The notes under the pieces are model-generated. The model made no database searches. It had not been told where the DNA came from and was given only the letters and a program-made list of their open reading frames with translations. From Diaminobutyricimonas aerilata (GTDB taxonomy: Bacteria > Actinomycetota > Actinomycetes > Actinomycetales > Microbacteriaceae), in contig NZ_PGFF01000001.1 of the NCBI RefSeq assembly GCF_002797715.1, forward strand, positions 558,001-622,000: a stretch of 64,000 bases of DNA, read 5' to 3'. Positions 9,211-18,338 of the stretch are shown piece by piece. Made by a program: the position numbers and the translations under genes. Position 1 is the first letter of the stretch; each line of letters opens with the position of its first letter.

Positions 9211-10140
9211 ATGGGTTCGGACGACCGGCGCATCCTCGTCGTCGCGCACACCGGCCGGGAGGACTCCCTGCGCGCGGGCGCCGAGACGTGCCGCCGGCTG
9301 CTCGACGCGGGCGTCGGGGTCGTGGTGCCCGAGTCCGACCGCGACGACCTCGTCGCCGCCGACCCGGCGCTGTCGGCGACCGCCGTCTTCGGTCGCGACG
9401 CGTCCGCGGGTGACCTCGAACTCGCGATCGTGCTCGGCGGCGACGGCACGATCCTGCGCGCCGCGGAACTGACCCGCGGCTCGTCCGTGCCGCTTCTCGG
9501 CGTCAACCTCGGTCACGTCGGCTTCCTCGCCGAGAGCGAGCGCGACGACCTCGAGGCGACGCTCGCCCGCGCGCTCGACCGCGACTACCTCGTCGAGGAG
9601 CGCATGACACTCTGGGTGCGGGTCAAGGTCGACGCCGAGGTCGTCTACGAGACCTGGGCCCTCAACGAGGCGACCGTCGAGAAGGCGAGCCGCGAGCGGA
9701 TGCTCGAGGTCGTCATCGAGGTCGACGGGCGACCGCTCTCGAGCTTCGGCTGCGACGGCGTCGTCATGGCGACCCCCACCGGGTCGACCGCCTACTCGTT
9801 CTCCGCCGGCGGACCGGTCGTCTGGCCGAGTCTCGAGGCCATGGTGCTCGTGCCGCTCTCCGCGCACGCCCTCTTCGCGCGGCCCCTCGTCGTCGGTCCC
9901 GACTCGTCGCTCGCCGTCGAGGTCGTGCACCGCAATCAGGGCACCGGCGTGCTCTGGTGCGACGGTCGGCGCACCCACGACCTCCCGCCGGGCGCTCGCG
10001 TCGTCGTGCGACGCTCACCCACCCCGGTGCGCCTCGCCCGATTGCGGCCCGGCCCCTTCACCGACCGGCTGGTCGGCAAGTTCTCCCTCCCGGTCGCCGG
10101 GTGGCGCGGTCCCGTCGGCGACGAGGGGATGCGTCCGTGA
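9211..10140 (+). CDS. nadK: NAD kinase
   Basis: A 309-aa ATP/polyphosphate-NAD kinase making NADP. Motifs in order: GGDGTILRA (nucleotide-binding GGDGT), VNLGHVGFLAE, and ATPTGSTAYSFSAGGP (NE/D-type substrate loop). The ATG at 9211 is preferred over the GTG at 9205 because the ribosome-binding site AAGGAG occupies 9200-9205. The final codons overlap recN (GTGA). Length is normal for actinobacterial NadK. Confidence 0.96.
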   Translation: MGSDDRRILVVAHTGREDSLRAGAETCRRLLDAGVGVVVPESDRDDLVAADPALSATAVFGRDASAGDLELAIVLGGDGTILRAAELTRGSSVPLLGVNLGHVGFLAESERDDLEATLARALDRDYLVEERMTLWVRVKVDAEVVYETWALNEATVEKASRERMLEVVIEVDGRPLSSFGCDGVVMATPTGSTAYSFSAGGPVVWPSLEAMVLVPLSAHALFARPLVVGPDSSLAVEVVHRNQGTGVLWCDGRRTHDLPPGARVVVRRSPTPVRLARLRPGPFTDRLVGKFSLPVAGWRGPVGDEGMRP

Positions 10141-11849
10141 TCGAGGAGATCGACATCCGCGATCTCGGCGTCATCGGTCGTGCGACCCTGCCGCTCGGTC
10201 CCGGATTCACCGCCCTCACCGGCGAGACCGGTGCGGGCAAGACGATGGTCGTGACCGCGCTCGGCCTGCTGCTCGGCGCGCGCGCCGACGCCGCATCCGT
10301 GCGTTCGGGCAGCGACGGCGCCGTCGTCGAGGGGCGCTGGATCGTCCCCCCGGACGGTCCGGTCGCCGAACGCGTGCGCGACGCCGGCGGGCAGCTCGAC
10401 GACGCCGGGAACGCGGGCGCCGAGCTCATCCTCGCGCGCTCCGTCTCGAGCGAGGGACGCAGCCGCGCCACGGTCGGCGGACGCACGAGCCCCGTCGGCG
10501 TGCTCGCCGAACTCGGGGAACGCCTCGTGGTCGTGCACGGGCAGTCGGATCAGGTGCGCCTGCGCTCCTCGACCGCTCAGCGCGAGGCCCTCGACCGGTT
10601 CGGGGGCGCCGAGCTGGCGGCGGCGCTCGCCGCGTACCGCGATGCGTTCACGCGCTGGCAGTCGCTGCGCGGCGAACTCGACGTGCTCGAGGCGGAGCGA
10701 GACGACCGGGCCCGCGAAGCGGAGGAGCTGCGCGCCGCCCTCGAGGAGATCGAACGCGTGGCGCCTCAGCGCGGCGAGGACGACGAGCTCGCCGCCCGCG
10801 CCGAACGGCTCAGCAACCTCGAGGACCTCCGGCTCGCCGCCGCGCAGGCGCACGAGTACCTGTCGTCGCAGGCTCTCGACGACACCCCCGACGTGTCGAC
10901 GCTCATCGACGCCGCGCGGCGCGCGGTCGACCGGGTGAGCGCACACGACGCGCAACTGCAGCCGCTCGCCGAGGCGCTCGCCGCGGTGTCGTTCCAGGTG
11001 GCTGAGATCTCCACCGATCTCGCCGGCTACCTCGCGGGGCTCGACACGGACTCCGGGCGCGAACTCGAGATCGTGCAGGAGCGGCGGGCAGAGCTCGCCT
11101 CCCTCGTGCGCAAGTACGGCGACTCCCTCGACGACGTCATCGACCGACTCGACAGCGGGAGCGGCCGGCTGCTCGAGCTCGACACCGACGAGGAGCGCAT
11201 CGAGACGCTGCGCACCGGGGTCGAGGCGGAGCACGCCCGCGTGATCGAGCTCGGCGAACGGGTGAGCGCGCTGCGGCGGGATGCCGCGGAGCGCTTGGCG
11301 GAACGCGTCACCGCCGAACTCGGGGCGCTCGCGATGCCGGATGCCCGGCTGAGCGTGACCGTCACCGATCGCGCCGACCACGGCGCAACGGGCAAGGACG
11401 ACGTCGCGATCCTGCTGCAGCCGCATCCGGGCGCCGAACCTCGGCCGCTCGGGCGGGGCGCGTCGGGCGGGGAGCTGTCGCGCGTCATGCTCGCGATCGA
11501 GGTGGTCGTCGCGGCCGACGACCCCGTGCCGACCTTCGTGTTCGACGAGGTCGACGCCGGCGTCGGCGGAGCGAGCGCGATCGAGATCGGCCGACGGCTC
11601 GCCCGCCTCGCCGCGAACGCGCAGGTGATCGTCGTCACCCACCTCGCGCAGGTCGCCGCGTTCGCGACGAACCACCTGCGTGTGGTGAAGGACGGCGACG
11701 GGAGCGTGACCACCTCGAGCGTGCAGCAGCTCACCGGCGACGAACGCGCCGCCGAGATGGCGCGCCTGCTGAGCGGGTTGCCCGACTCGGAGAGCGGCCT
11801 CGCCCACGCCCGCGAGCTGCTGGACCTCGCGCGGTCCACCGCCGCCTGA
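10137..11849 (+). CDS. recN: DNA repair ATPase RecN
   Basis: A 570-aa SMC-like protein of double-strand-break repair. Walker A GETGAGKT is at residues 29-36. A long coiled-coil middle (Glu/Arg/Ala-rich, about residues 155-360) follows, then the signature GRGASGGELSRVMLAIEVV and Walker B FVFDEVDAGVGG. It starts with GTG (10137) overlapping the nadK stop by 4 bp, so it is translationally coupled. No LexA box is visible in front, consistent with co-transcription from tlyA. Confidence 0.96.
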   Translation: MIEEIDIRDLGVIGRATLPLGPGFTALTGETGAGKTMVVTALGLLLGARADAASVRSGSDGAVVEGRWIVPPDGPVAERVRDAGGQLDDAGNAGAELILARSVSSEGRSRATVGGRTSPVGVLAELGERLVVVHGQSDQVRLRSSTAQREALDRFGGAELAAALAAYRDAFTRWQSLRGELDVLEAERDDRAREAEELRAALEEIERVAPQRGEDDELAARAERLSNLEDLRLAAAQAHEYLSSQALDDTPDVSTLIDAARRAVDRVSAHDAQLQPLAEALAAVSFQVAEISTDLAGYLAGLDTDSGRELEIVQERRAELASLVRKYGDSLDDVIDRLDSGSGRLLELDTDEERIETLRTGVEAEHARVIELGERVSALRRDAAERLAERVTAELGALAMPDARLSVTVTDRADHGATGKDDVAILLQPHPGAEPRPLGRGASGGELSRVMLAIEVVVAADDPVPTFVFDEVDAGVGGASAIEIGRRLARLAANAQVIVVTHLAQVAAFATNHLRVVKDGDGSVTTSSVQQLTGDERAAEMARLLSGLPDSESGLAHARELLDLARSTAA

Positions 11850-11911
11850 CGCGTCGCCGCTTCTGCGCGCCCGGCGAACGGGGTACACCACGGCGCACTT
11901 CCGCGCACCAT

Positions 11912-11959
11912 TTGCCGAAACGCGGATCCAGCCCTAGGGTCATAGTTTGTAAGTACAAA
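11912..11959 (+). promoter_or_regulatory. Promoter and inverted-repeat operator of the iol operon
   Basis: A sigma-A-like promoter reads TTGCCG (11912-11917), a 17-nt spacer, then TAGGGT (11935-11940). Directly downstream, at the expected transcription start, is a perfect inverted repeat TTTGTA-AG-TACAAA (11946-11959). Its core TGTAAGTACA fits TGTnAGkACA, also found twice in front of the CUT1 transporter at 20157-20203. The GntR regulator encoded at 19352-20116 is the obvious candidate to bind it (inference). The position suggests repression by blocking initiation. Confidence 0.7.
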
Positions 11960-11993
11960 GCCCTCCACCGCCGATCGAAGAGGATCGTCCGCC

Positions 11994-12965
11994 TTGAGTT
12001 CACCGCCCGTCGTCGACCACCTCGACGTCCTCGCCATCGGTCGTCTCGGCGTCGACCTCTACCCGCTGCAAGACGGAGTGGGTCTCGAAGACGTCTCCTC
12101 CTTCGGCAAGTACCTCGGCGGGTCCGCCGCCAACGTGTCGGTCGCCGCGGCCCGCTACGGCCGCTCGGTGGCGCTCATCTCGCGCACGGGCGACGACCCC
12201 TTCGGCAGGTACCTGCGGCGCGAACTGACGCGGCTCCGCGTCTCCGACCGCTACCTCGGCGTCGAGCCCTCGCTCAACACGCCCATCACGTTCTGCGAGA
12301 TCTTCCCGCCCGACGACTTCCCGCTCTACTTCTACCGCGACCCGATCGCGCCCGACCTCACGGTGCCGGCGGAGGATCTCGATCTCGACGCCGTGCGCGA
12401 GGCGGGCCTCTACTGGTCGACCGTCACCGGGCTCAGCCGGGAACCCAGCCGTTCCACGCACTTCGCGGCGTGGGAGGCGAGGGGACGACGCCGTCACACG
12501 GTGCTCGATCTCGACTACCGGCCCATGTTCTGGGCGAGCGCCGACGAGGCGCGCGCGCAGGTGGGCCTCGCGCTCGAGCACGTCACCGTCGCCGTGGGCA
12601 ATCGCGAGGAATGCGAGATCGCGGTGGGGGAGACCGATCCCGAGCGGGCCGCCGACGCGCTCCTCGAGCGCGGGGTCGAGCTCGCCGTCGTGAAGCAGGG
12701 CCCCAAGGGCGTGCTCGCGAAGACCCGCGACGAACGTGTCGAGGTCGCTCCGTTCGCGGTCGACGTCGTCAACGGCCTCGGCGCCGGTGACGCCTTCGGC
12801 GGCGCGCTGTGTCACGGGCTGCTGGCCGGAGAGGGACTCGAGCGCATCATGCGCCGAGCGAATGCGGCCGGCGCGATCGTCGCCGGACGGCGCGAGTGCT
12901 CCACGGCGATGCCGGACCCGGCCGAGGTCGACGGGCTTCTCGCACGGGCGGCCGCAGATGTCTGA
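11994..12965 (+). CDS. iolC: 5-dehydro-2-deoxygluconokinase (IolC)
   Basis: A 323-aa PfkB/ribokinase-family kinase that phosphorylates 2-deoxy-5-keto-D-gluconate (DKG) in myo-inositol catabolism. It shows the N-terminal ribokinase signature with YLGGSAANVSVAAARYG near residue 38 and the C-terminal anion-hole/catalytic motif NGLGAGDAFGGAL near residue 258. The length matches IolC. The start is the TTG at 11994, preceded by AAGAGGA (11978-11984). The sequence matches the family from the second residue, so no later start fits as well. First gene of the iol operon; its end overlaps the next gene by 8 bp. Confidence 0.93.
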   Translation: MSSPPVVDHLDVLAIGRLGVDLYPLQDGVGLEDVSSFGKYLGGSAANVSVAAARYGRSVALISRTGDDPFGRYLRRELTRLRVSDRYLGVEPSLNTPITFCEIFPPDDFPLYFYRDPIAPDLTVPAEDLDLDAVREAGLYWSTVTGLSREPSRSTHFAAWEARGRRRHTVLDLDYRPMFWASADEARAQVGLALEHVTVAVGNREECEIAVGETDPERAADALLERGVELAVVKQGPKGVLAKTRDERVEVAPFAVDVVNGLGAGDAFGGALCHGLLAGEGLERIMRRANAAGAIVAGRRECSTAMPDPAEVDGLLARAAADV

Positions 12966-13860
12966 CGTCGACGACCTGCGGAGGATCCGCGCGGAGGAGC
13001 CGGAACGCATCGCCGAGGCGCTGCGCGCCCGCCGGCGGCGCCCGCTGCTGACCGGCGACGGGCGGCTCTTCATCGTGGCGGCCGACCATCCCGCGCGCGG
13101 GGCTCTCGGAGTCGGGCGGCGCCCCGCCGCCATGGCGGACCGGGTCGACCTGCTCGAGCGGCTCGCGGTCGCGCTCGAGCGACCGGGCGTCGACGGCGTG
13201 CTCGGCACGCCCGACATCATCGACGACCTCGCGCTGCTCGGGGTGCTCTCCGACAAGATCGTCGTGGGCTCGATGAACCGCGGCGGACTGCAGGGCGCCT
13301 CCTTCGAGATGGACGACCGCTTCACCGCCTACGACGTGCCGGCGATGACCCGGGACGGCATCGACGCCGCGAAGCTCCTGCTGCGCATCAACCTCGACGA
13401 CTCCGGCACCGCGACCACGCTCGAGTCGGCTGCGGCCGCGGTGAGCCGGGCCGCCGACGCGGGGTTGCCGATCATCCTCGAACCGTTCATGAGCCGGTGG
13501 GAGGACGGACGCATCTGCAACGACCTGACGACCGAGGCGGTCGTCAAGTCCATCGCGATCGCCGCGGGACTCGGCAACTCGTCGGCGTACACCTGGCTGA
13601 AGGTGCCGGTCGTGCCCGGCATGGAACGCGTGGCCGAGGCCTCGACCATGCCGACGCTCCTGCTCGGCGGCGACCCCGTATCCGGCCAGGATGAGACCTT
13701 CGCGTCGTGGGAGCAGGCCCTCGCGCTTCCCGGCGTGCGCGGACTCGTCGTCGGTCGCACCCTGCTCTACCCCGAAGACGACGACGTCGTCGGAGCCGTC
13801 GACACCGCCGCCGCACTGGTGCATGCCGGTGCGGTCGTGCCGCATCCTCGAAGAAGTTGA
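12958..13860 (+). CDS. Class I (DeoC/LacD-like) aldolase, probable DKGP aldolase of the iol operon
   Basis: A 300-aa beta-barrel aldolase. The segment RLFIVAADHPARGALGVG near residue 36 and the Lys in AYTWLKVPVVPGM near residue 216 fit Schiff-base aldolases of the DeoC/LacD/Fba-I group. Squeezed between iolC (8-bp overlap) and iolA, it most likely cleaves DKG-6-phosphate to dihydroxyacetone phosphate and malonic semialdehyde, the job of IolJ in Bacillus. It is not a close copy of the class II B. subtilis IolJ fold, so I leave the symbol blank. The ATG at 12958 lies inside the end of iolC. Confidence 0.8.
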   Translation: MSDVDDLRRIRAEEPERIAEALRARRRRPLLTGDGRLFIVAADHPARGALGVGRRPAAMADRVDLLERLAVALERPGVDGVLGTPDIIDDLALLGVLSDKIVVGSMNRGGLQGASFEMDDRFTAYDVPAMTRDGIDAAKLLLRINLDDSGTATTLESAAAAVSRAADAGLPIILEPFMSRWEDGRICNDLTTEAVVKSIAIAAGLGNSSAYTWLKVPVVPGMERVAEASTMPTLLLGGDPVSGQDETFASWEQALALPGVRGLVVGRTLLYPEDDDVVGAVDTAAALVHAGAVVPHPRRS

Positions 13861-13870
13861 AGGAGAGAAC

Positions 13871-15403
13871 ATGACCACGACATCGGCCGAGGCCGAAGCC
13901 CCCGCCGCCGACGGGCTCCCCTCGGTACCGCACTGGATCGCGGGCGCCGTGACCGCAGGATCGGGCGAGCGCAGCGGCGAGGTCTACGACCCCGCCCTCG
14001 GCGTCGTGACCAAGCGCGTGGCCTTCGCCGAGCAGGCGGACATCGATGCGGCCGTCGCCGCGGCGTCGGCGGCGTATCCCGCATGGCGCGACCTGTCGCT
14101 CGCCCGTCGCCAGTCCATCATGTTCCGCTTCCGCGAACTGCTCGACGCCCGCAAGGGCGAACTCGCCGAGATCATCACGAGCGAGCACGGCAAGGTGCTC
14201 TCCGACGCGCTCGGCGAGATCACCCGCGGACAGGAGGTCGTCGAGTTCGCCACCGGACTCGCCCACCACTTGAAGGGGGAGTTCTCGGAGCAGGTCTCCA
14301 CCGGCGTCGACGTCTACTCGATCCGGCAGCCGCTCGGCGTCGTCGGCATCATCTCGCCGTTCAACTTCCCCGCCATGGTGCCGATGTGGTTCTTCCCGAT
14401 CGCGATCGCCGCGGGCAACACGGTCATCCTCAAGCCGAGCGAGAAGGACCCGTCGGCGGCGATCTGGATCGGGCGTCTGCTGCAGGAGGCCGGTCTGCCG
14501 GACGGTGTCTTCAACGTGCTGCACGGCGACAAGACCGCCGTGGACGGTCTGCTCACGCACCCCGACGTGCGCTCGATCTCGTTCGTCGGATCGACGCCGA
14601 TCGCCCAGTACATCTACGAGACCGCCGCGAAGCACGGCAAGCGCGTCCAGGCGCTCGGTGGGGCGAAGAACCACATGCTCGTGCTCCCCGACGCCGACCT
14701 CGACCTCGTCGCCGACTCCGCGGTGAACGCGGGCTTCGGCTCCGCGGGCGAGCGCTGCATGGCGATCTCGGTCGTCGTCGCGGTCGAGCCGGTGGCCGAC
14801 GAGCTCGTCGCGAAGGTGCGCGAGCGCATGGCCGGGTTGCGCACCGGCGACGGTCGCCGCTCGTGCGACATGGGACCGCTCGTCACGAAGCAGCACCGCG
14901 ACAAGGTCGCGTCCTACATCGACATCGCGATCGCCGATGGAGCCGAGGTCGTCGTCGACGGTCGCGACGTGCAGCCCGACGGCGACCCGAACGGCTTCTG
15001 GCTCGGCCCGACGCTCATCGACCGGGTGTCGACGTCGTCGCGGGTGTACAGCGAGGAGATCTTCGGCCCCGTGCTCGCGATCGTCCGGGTGTCCTCGTAC
15101 GAGGAGGGCGTCGCCCTCATCAACTCGGGGGCCTTCGGCAACGGCACCGCGATCTTCACGAACGACGGCGGCGCCGCCCGGCGCTTCCAGCACGAGGTCG
15201 AGGTCGGCATGATCGGCGTCAACGTGCCGATCCCGGTGCCGGTGGCGACCTTCTCGTTCGGCGGATGGCGTCAGTCGCTCTTCGGGGACACGAAGGCGCA
15301 CGGCGCAGAGGGCGTCAAGTTCTTCACCCAGCAGAAGGCGGTCACCGCCCGATGGCTCGACCCGTCGCACGGCGGCGTCGACCTCGGCTTCCCGCAGAAC
15401 TGA
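13871..15403 (+). CDS. iolA: Methylmalonate-semialdehyde dehydrogenase, CoA-acylating (IolA/MmsA)
   Basis: A 510-aa aldehyde dehydrogenase converting malonate semialdehyde (from inositol) or methylmalonate semialdehyde to acetyl-/propionyl-CoA with NAD+. Family features: ISPFNFPAMVPMWFFPIA, the NAD-binding SFVGSTPIAQYIYE, the catalytic Cys in GSAGERCMAISVVV, and EIFGPVLAIVRV. ATG at 13871 with AGGAG at 13861-13865. The C-terminus KFFTQQKAVTARW is typical of the MMSDH group. It is the third gene of the iol operon, 10 bp after the aldolase. Confidence 0.95.
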   Translation: MTTTSAEAEAPAADGLPSVPHWIAGAVTAGSGERSGEVYDPALGVVTKRVAFAEQADIDAAVAAASAAYPAWRDLSLARRQSIMFRFRELLDARKGELAEIITSEHGKVLSDALGEITRGQEVVEFATGLAHHLKGEFSEQVSTGVDVYSIRQPLGVVGIISPFNFPAMVPMWFFPIAIAAGNTVILKPSEKDPSAAIWIGRLLQEAGLPDGVFNVLHGDKTAVDGLLTHPDVRSISFVGSTPIAQYIYETAAKHGKRVQALGGAKNHMLVLPDADLDLVADSAVNAGFGSAGERCMAISVVVAVEPVADELVAKVRERMAGLRTGDGRRSCDMGPLVTKQHRDKVASYIDIAIADGAEVVVDGRDVQPDGDPNGFWLGPTLIDRVSTSSRVYSEEIFGPVLAIVRVSSYEEGVALINSGAFGNGTAIFTNDGGAARRFQHEVEVGMIGVNVPIPVPVATFSFGGWRQSLFGDTKAHGAEGVKFFTQQKAVTARWLDPSHGGVDLGFPQN

Positions 15404-15449
15404 CCCGCGGCGCACGCCGGTGACGGCGGCGCCTTCCCGTGAGGACGAC

Positions 15450-16334
15450 ATGACCAACGAATGGCTGTACCCCCGCGGCACGCTCACGAGCGGCCCGTGG
15501 GAGAGCGTCGTGGACGACCGGATCCCGGGATGGGCGCACACCGGTCTGCGCATCGCCGAGCTGCGGGGTGGCGTCGACCTCCCCTCCGCGCCGGTGGAGC
15601 GGATGATCGTGCCGCTCTCCGGCGCGGTGTCGGTGATCGGCGACGACGAGCGGTGGGACCTGGGCGGCCGCGAGTCCGTGTTCGACGGACCGACCGACGT
15701 GCTCTACCTCGGGCTCGGCACCGCGGCACGTCTCGAGGGTGAGGGCCGGGTGGCGATCGCCGAGGCGCTCGCGACGGTCGCGCTTCCGCCCGCCCTGATC
15801 GTGCGCGACGACGTGCCCGTCGAGATCCGCGGTGCCGGTCGGTCGACGCGCCAGGTGCACAACTTCGGGGTTCCGGGAGCGCTCGAGGCGCAGAAGCTCA
15901 TCGTGTGCGAGGTCGTCACCCCGGCCGAGAACTGGTCCTCGTACCCGGCCCATCGCCACGACCGCGCCGGCGCGACCGAGTCCGAGCTCGAGGAGATCTA
16001 CTACTTCGAGGCCGCGGTCTCCCGCGGCGTGGCGGCCCCGGCGCATCCGTCGCCCTTCGGCATGTTCGCCACCTACGCCTCCGACGACCGCGCGATCGAC
16101 ACGAGCGCACGGGTCGGCACCGGCGACATCGCCCTCGTGCCCTACGGCTATCACGGTCCCGCCGTCGCAGCGCCCGGGTACGACCTCTACTACCTCAACG
16201 TGATGGCGGGCCCCGGTGCCGAGCGCGCCTGGCGTATCACCGACGATCCCGCCCACGGCTGGATCCGGGACACCTGGGCCGGCCAGGAGCCCGACCCCCG
16301 ACTGCCGTATCTCGCGAAGGAGCGCACACGATGA
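15450..16334 (+). CDS. iolB: 5-deoxy-glucuronate isomerase (IolB)
   Basis: A 294-aa bicupin isomerase converting 5-deoxy-D-glucuronate to DKG. Conserved pieces are the middle VVTPAENWSSYPAHRHD with the metal-binding His pair, ELEEIYYFE, GDIALVPYGYHGP and the C-terminal YYLNVMAGP. The ATG at 15450 follows GAGGA at 15441-15445. An earlier in-frame GTG (15420) would add ten non-conserved residues. Its stop overlaps the iolD start (ATGA). Confidence 0.94.
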   Translation: MTNEWLYPRGTLTSGPWESVVDDRIPGWAHTGLRIAELRGGVDLPSAPVERMIVPLSGAVSVIGDDERWDLGGRESVFDGPTDVLYLGLGTAARLEGEGRVAIAEALATVALPPALIVRDDVPVEIRGAGRSTRQVHNFGVPGALEAQKLIVCEVVTPAENWSSYPAHRHDRAGATESELEEIYYFEAAVSRGVAAPAHPSPFGMFATYASDDRAIDTSARVGTGDIALVPYGYHGPAVAAPGYDLYYLNVMAGPGAERAWRITDDPAHGWIRDTWAGQEPDPRLPYLAKERTR

Positions 16335-18250
16335 CAGCCGACGAGCGGATGCCGCAGACCCGCACCATGACCGTCGCGCAGGCGCTCATGACGTTCCTCG
16401 CCAACCAGTGGACCGTCGACGGCGACGTGCGGGAACGCACCATCGCCGGCACGTTCGGGATCTTCGGCCACGGCAACGTCGCCGGGCTCGGACAGGCGCT
16501 CCTGCAGCTGCACGTCGAGCAGCCCGGGCTGATGCCCTATCACCAGGCGCGCAACGAGCAGGCGATGGTGCACCAGGCGGTCGGCTACGCCCGCATGCGG
16601 CGGCGGCGGGCGACCTTCGCCGCCGCGGCCTCCGTCGGACCCGGCGCGGCGAACATGCTGACGGGAGCGGCGCTCGCCACCGCCAACCGGCTGCCGGTGC
16701 TGCTGTTGCCGTCCGACACCTTCGCGACCCGCGTCGCCGACCCCGTGCTGCAGCAGCTCGAGCACCCCCACGACCCCGGCATCCAGGTGACCGACGCGTT
16801 CCGTCCGGTGTCGCGGTTCTTCGACCGCGTGCAGCGCCCCGAGCAGCTCTTCTCGATCGCGCTCTCGGCGATGCGCGTGCTCACCGACCCGGCCGAGACC
16901 GGTGCGGTTACCATCGCGCTGCCGGAGGACGTGCAGGCGGAGTCGATCGAGGTGCCCGTCGAGTTCCTCGCGCCGCGGGAGTGGCACATCCGCCGGCCCG
17001 TGCCGGAGCCGGGCGAGCTCGCGCGGGCGGTCGCGGCGATCCGCGGCGCCGAGGCTCCGTTCATCGTCGCCGGCGGGGGCGTGCTCTACTCGGGCGCGGA
17101 GGACGCGCTGCGCTCGTTCGTCGAGGCCACGGGCATCCCCGTGGGAGCCACGCAGGCGGGCGTCGGCTCGCTGTCCTCCGCCCATCCGCAGTACCTCGGC
17201 GGTGTCGGGGCGACCGGAAGCACCGCGTCGAACCGCATCGCGGCGGACGCCGACGTCGTCATCGGCATCGGAACCCGGTACAGCGACTTCACGACGGCCA
17301 GCCGCAGCGCATTCCAGAAGCCGGGGGTGCGCTTCGTGAACGTCAACGTCGGCTCGTTCGACGCCTACAAGCACGGGACGCAACTCCCCGTGGTGGCCGA
17401 CGCGCGCCGCACCCTCGAGGCCCTCGCCGCGGAGCTGCGGGGCTGGAACGTCGCACCCGGGTACGCGCGCCGCATCGCCGAGGAGAAGGCGGCGTGGGAC
17501 GCCGTCGTCGACCGCGCGCTCGCACCGACCGGAGCCGAGCTGCCCGGACAGCCCGAGATCATCGGCGCCGTGAACGCCGCGAGCGACCCGACCGACGTGC
17601 TCGTGCAGGCGGCGGGCTCGCTGCCCGGCGACCTGCACAAGCTGTGGCGGGTGCGCGATCCGCTCGGCTACCACGTCGAGTACGCCTTCTCGACCATGGG
17701 CTACGAGATCGCCGGAGGGCTCGGCGTGCGGCGTGCGGCGCCCGATCGGGATGTGCTCGTGCTCGTCGGCGACGGCTCCTACCTCATGCTGCACACCGAG
17801 CTCGTGACCGCGGTCGCCGAGGGGATGAAGATCGTCGTCGTGCTGGTGCAGAATCACGGATTCGCGTCCATCGGTCATCTCTCCGAGACCGTGGGCTCCG
17901 ACCGCTTCGGCACGAAGTACCGCTCGCAGGATCCGGCGACGCTCGACTTCGCCGAGGATCGGTACCTGCCCGTCGATCTCGCCGCGAACGCCCGTTCGTA
18001 CGGCGTGGACGTGATCGAGGTGCGACCGGGTCCCGATGTGGCGCAGCGCCTGCACGACGCGGTGCGCACGGCGAAGGCGTCGTCGACGACGACGCTCATC
18101 CACGTCGACGCGGACCCGCTCGTGTACGGGCCCGACGGCGAGGGGTGGTGGGACGTGCCGGTGGCCGCGCAGTCCACGCTCGAGAGCACGATCGAGGCCC
18201 GGGCCGTCTACGAGCGCGAGCGCACGAAGCAGCGTCCGCTACTCGGCTGA
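16331..18250 (+). CDS. iolD: 3D-(3,5/4)-trihydroxycyclohexane-1,2-dione acylhydrolase (IolD)
   Basis: A 639-aa thiamine-diphosphate enzyme that hydrolytically opens the diketo-inositol ring to 5-deoxyglucuronate. It has the acetolactate-synthase-like three-domain layout: N-terminal PYR domain with the activating Glu in YHQARNEQAMVHQAVGYARM, central domain, and C-terminal PP domain with GDGSYLMLHTEL...QNHGFASIG. Last gene of the operon, followed by a hairpin. The upstream steps (inositol dehydrogenase IolG, dehydratase IolE) are not in this cluster; the only dehydrogenase of the right family is at 23446. Confidence 0.95.
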   Translation: MTADERMPQTRTMTVAQALMTFLANQWTVDGDVRERTIAGTFGIFGHGNVAGLGQALLQLHVEQPGLMPYHQARNEQAMVHQAVGYARMRRRRATFAAAASVGPGAANMLTGAALATANRLPVLLLPSDTFATRVADPVLQQLEHPHDPGIQVTDAFRPVSRFFDRVQRPEQLFSIALSAMRVLTDPAETGAVTIALPEDVQAESIEVPVEFLAPREWHIRRPVPEPGELARAVAAIRGAEAPFIVAGGGVLYSGAEDALRSFVEATGIPVGATQAGVGSLSSAHPQYLGGVGATGSTASNRIAADADVVIGIGTRYSDFTTASRSAFQKPGVRFVNVNVGSFDAYKHGTQLPVVADARRTLEALAAELRGWNVAPGYARRIAEEKAAWDAVVDRALAPTGAELPGQPEIIGAVNAASDPTDVLVQAAGSLPGDLHKLWRVRDPLGYHVEYAFSTMGYEIAGGLGVRRAAPDRDVLVLVGDGSYLMLHTELVTAVAEGMKIVVVLVQNHGFASIGHLSETVGSDRFGTKYRSQDPATLDFAEDRYLPVDLAANARSYGVDVIEVRPGPDVAQRLHDAVRTAKASSTTTLIHVDADPLVYGPDGEGWWDVPVAAQSTLESTIEARAVYERERTKQRPLLG

Positions 18251-18258
18251 ACGGCGAT

Positions 18259-18288
18259 GGCGGTGGCCCGAGGGGCCGCCGCCTTCAC
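18259..18288. terminator. Hairpin between convergent iolD and lacI-type gene
   Basis: GGCGGTGGCCC (18259-18269) pairs with GGGCCGCCGCC (18273-18283) around a GAG loop, with one G.T wobble. The plus-strand sequence continues TTCACC. It lies 9 bp after the iolD stop and 50 bp from the convergent regulator end, so it could terminate either. There is no long T tract, as is usual in high-GC actinobacteria. Confidence 0.6.
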
Positions 18289-18338
18289 CGTGCCGATCTT
18301 CCACGCGGACCCCGCGACTTGGTTTCCAGCGCTGCAAA

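Noticed and set aside
8260-9978. N-terminal extension of the siderophore-binding protein frame
   Set aside because: It is antisense to tlyA and nadK, which have full motifs; the lipoprotein signal at 8259 marks the real start.
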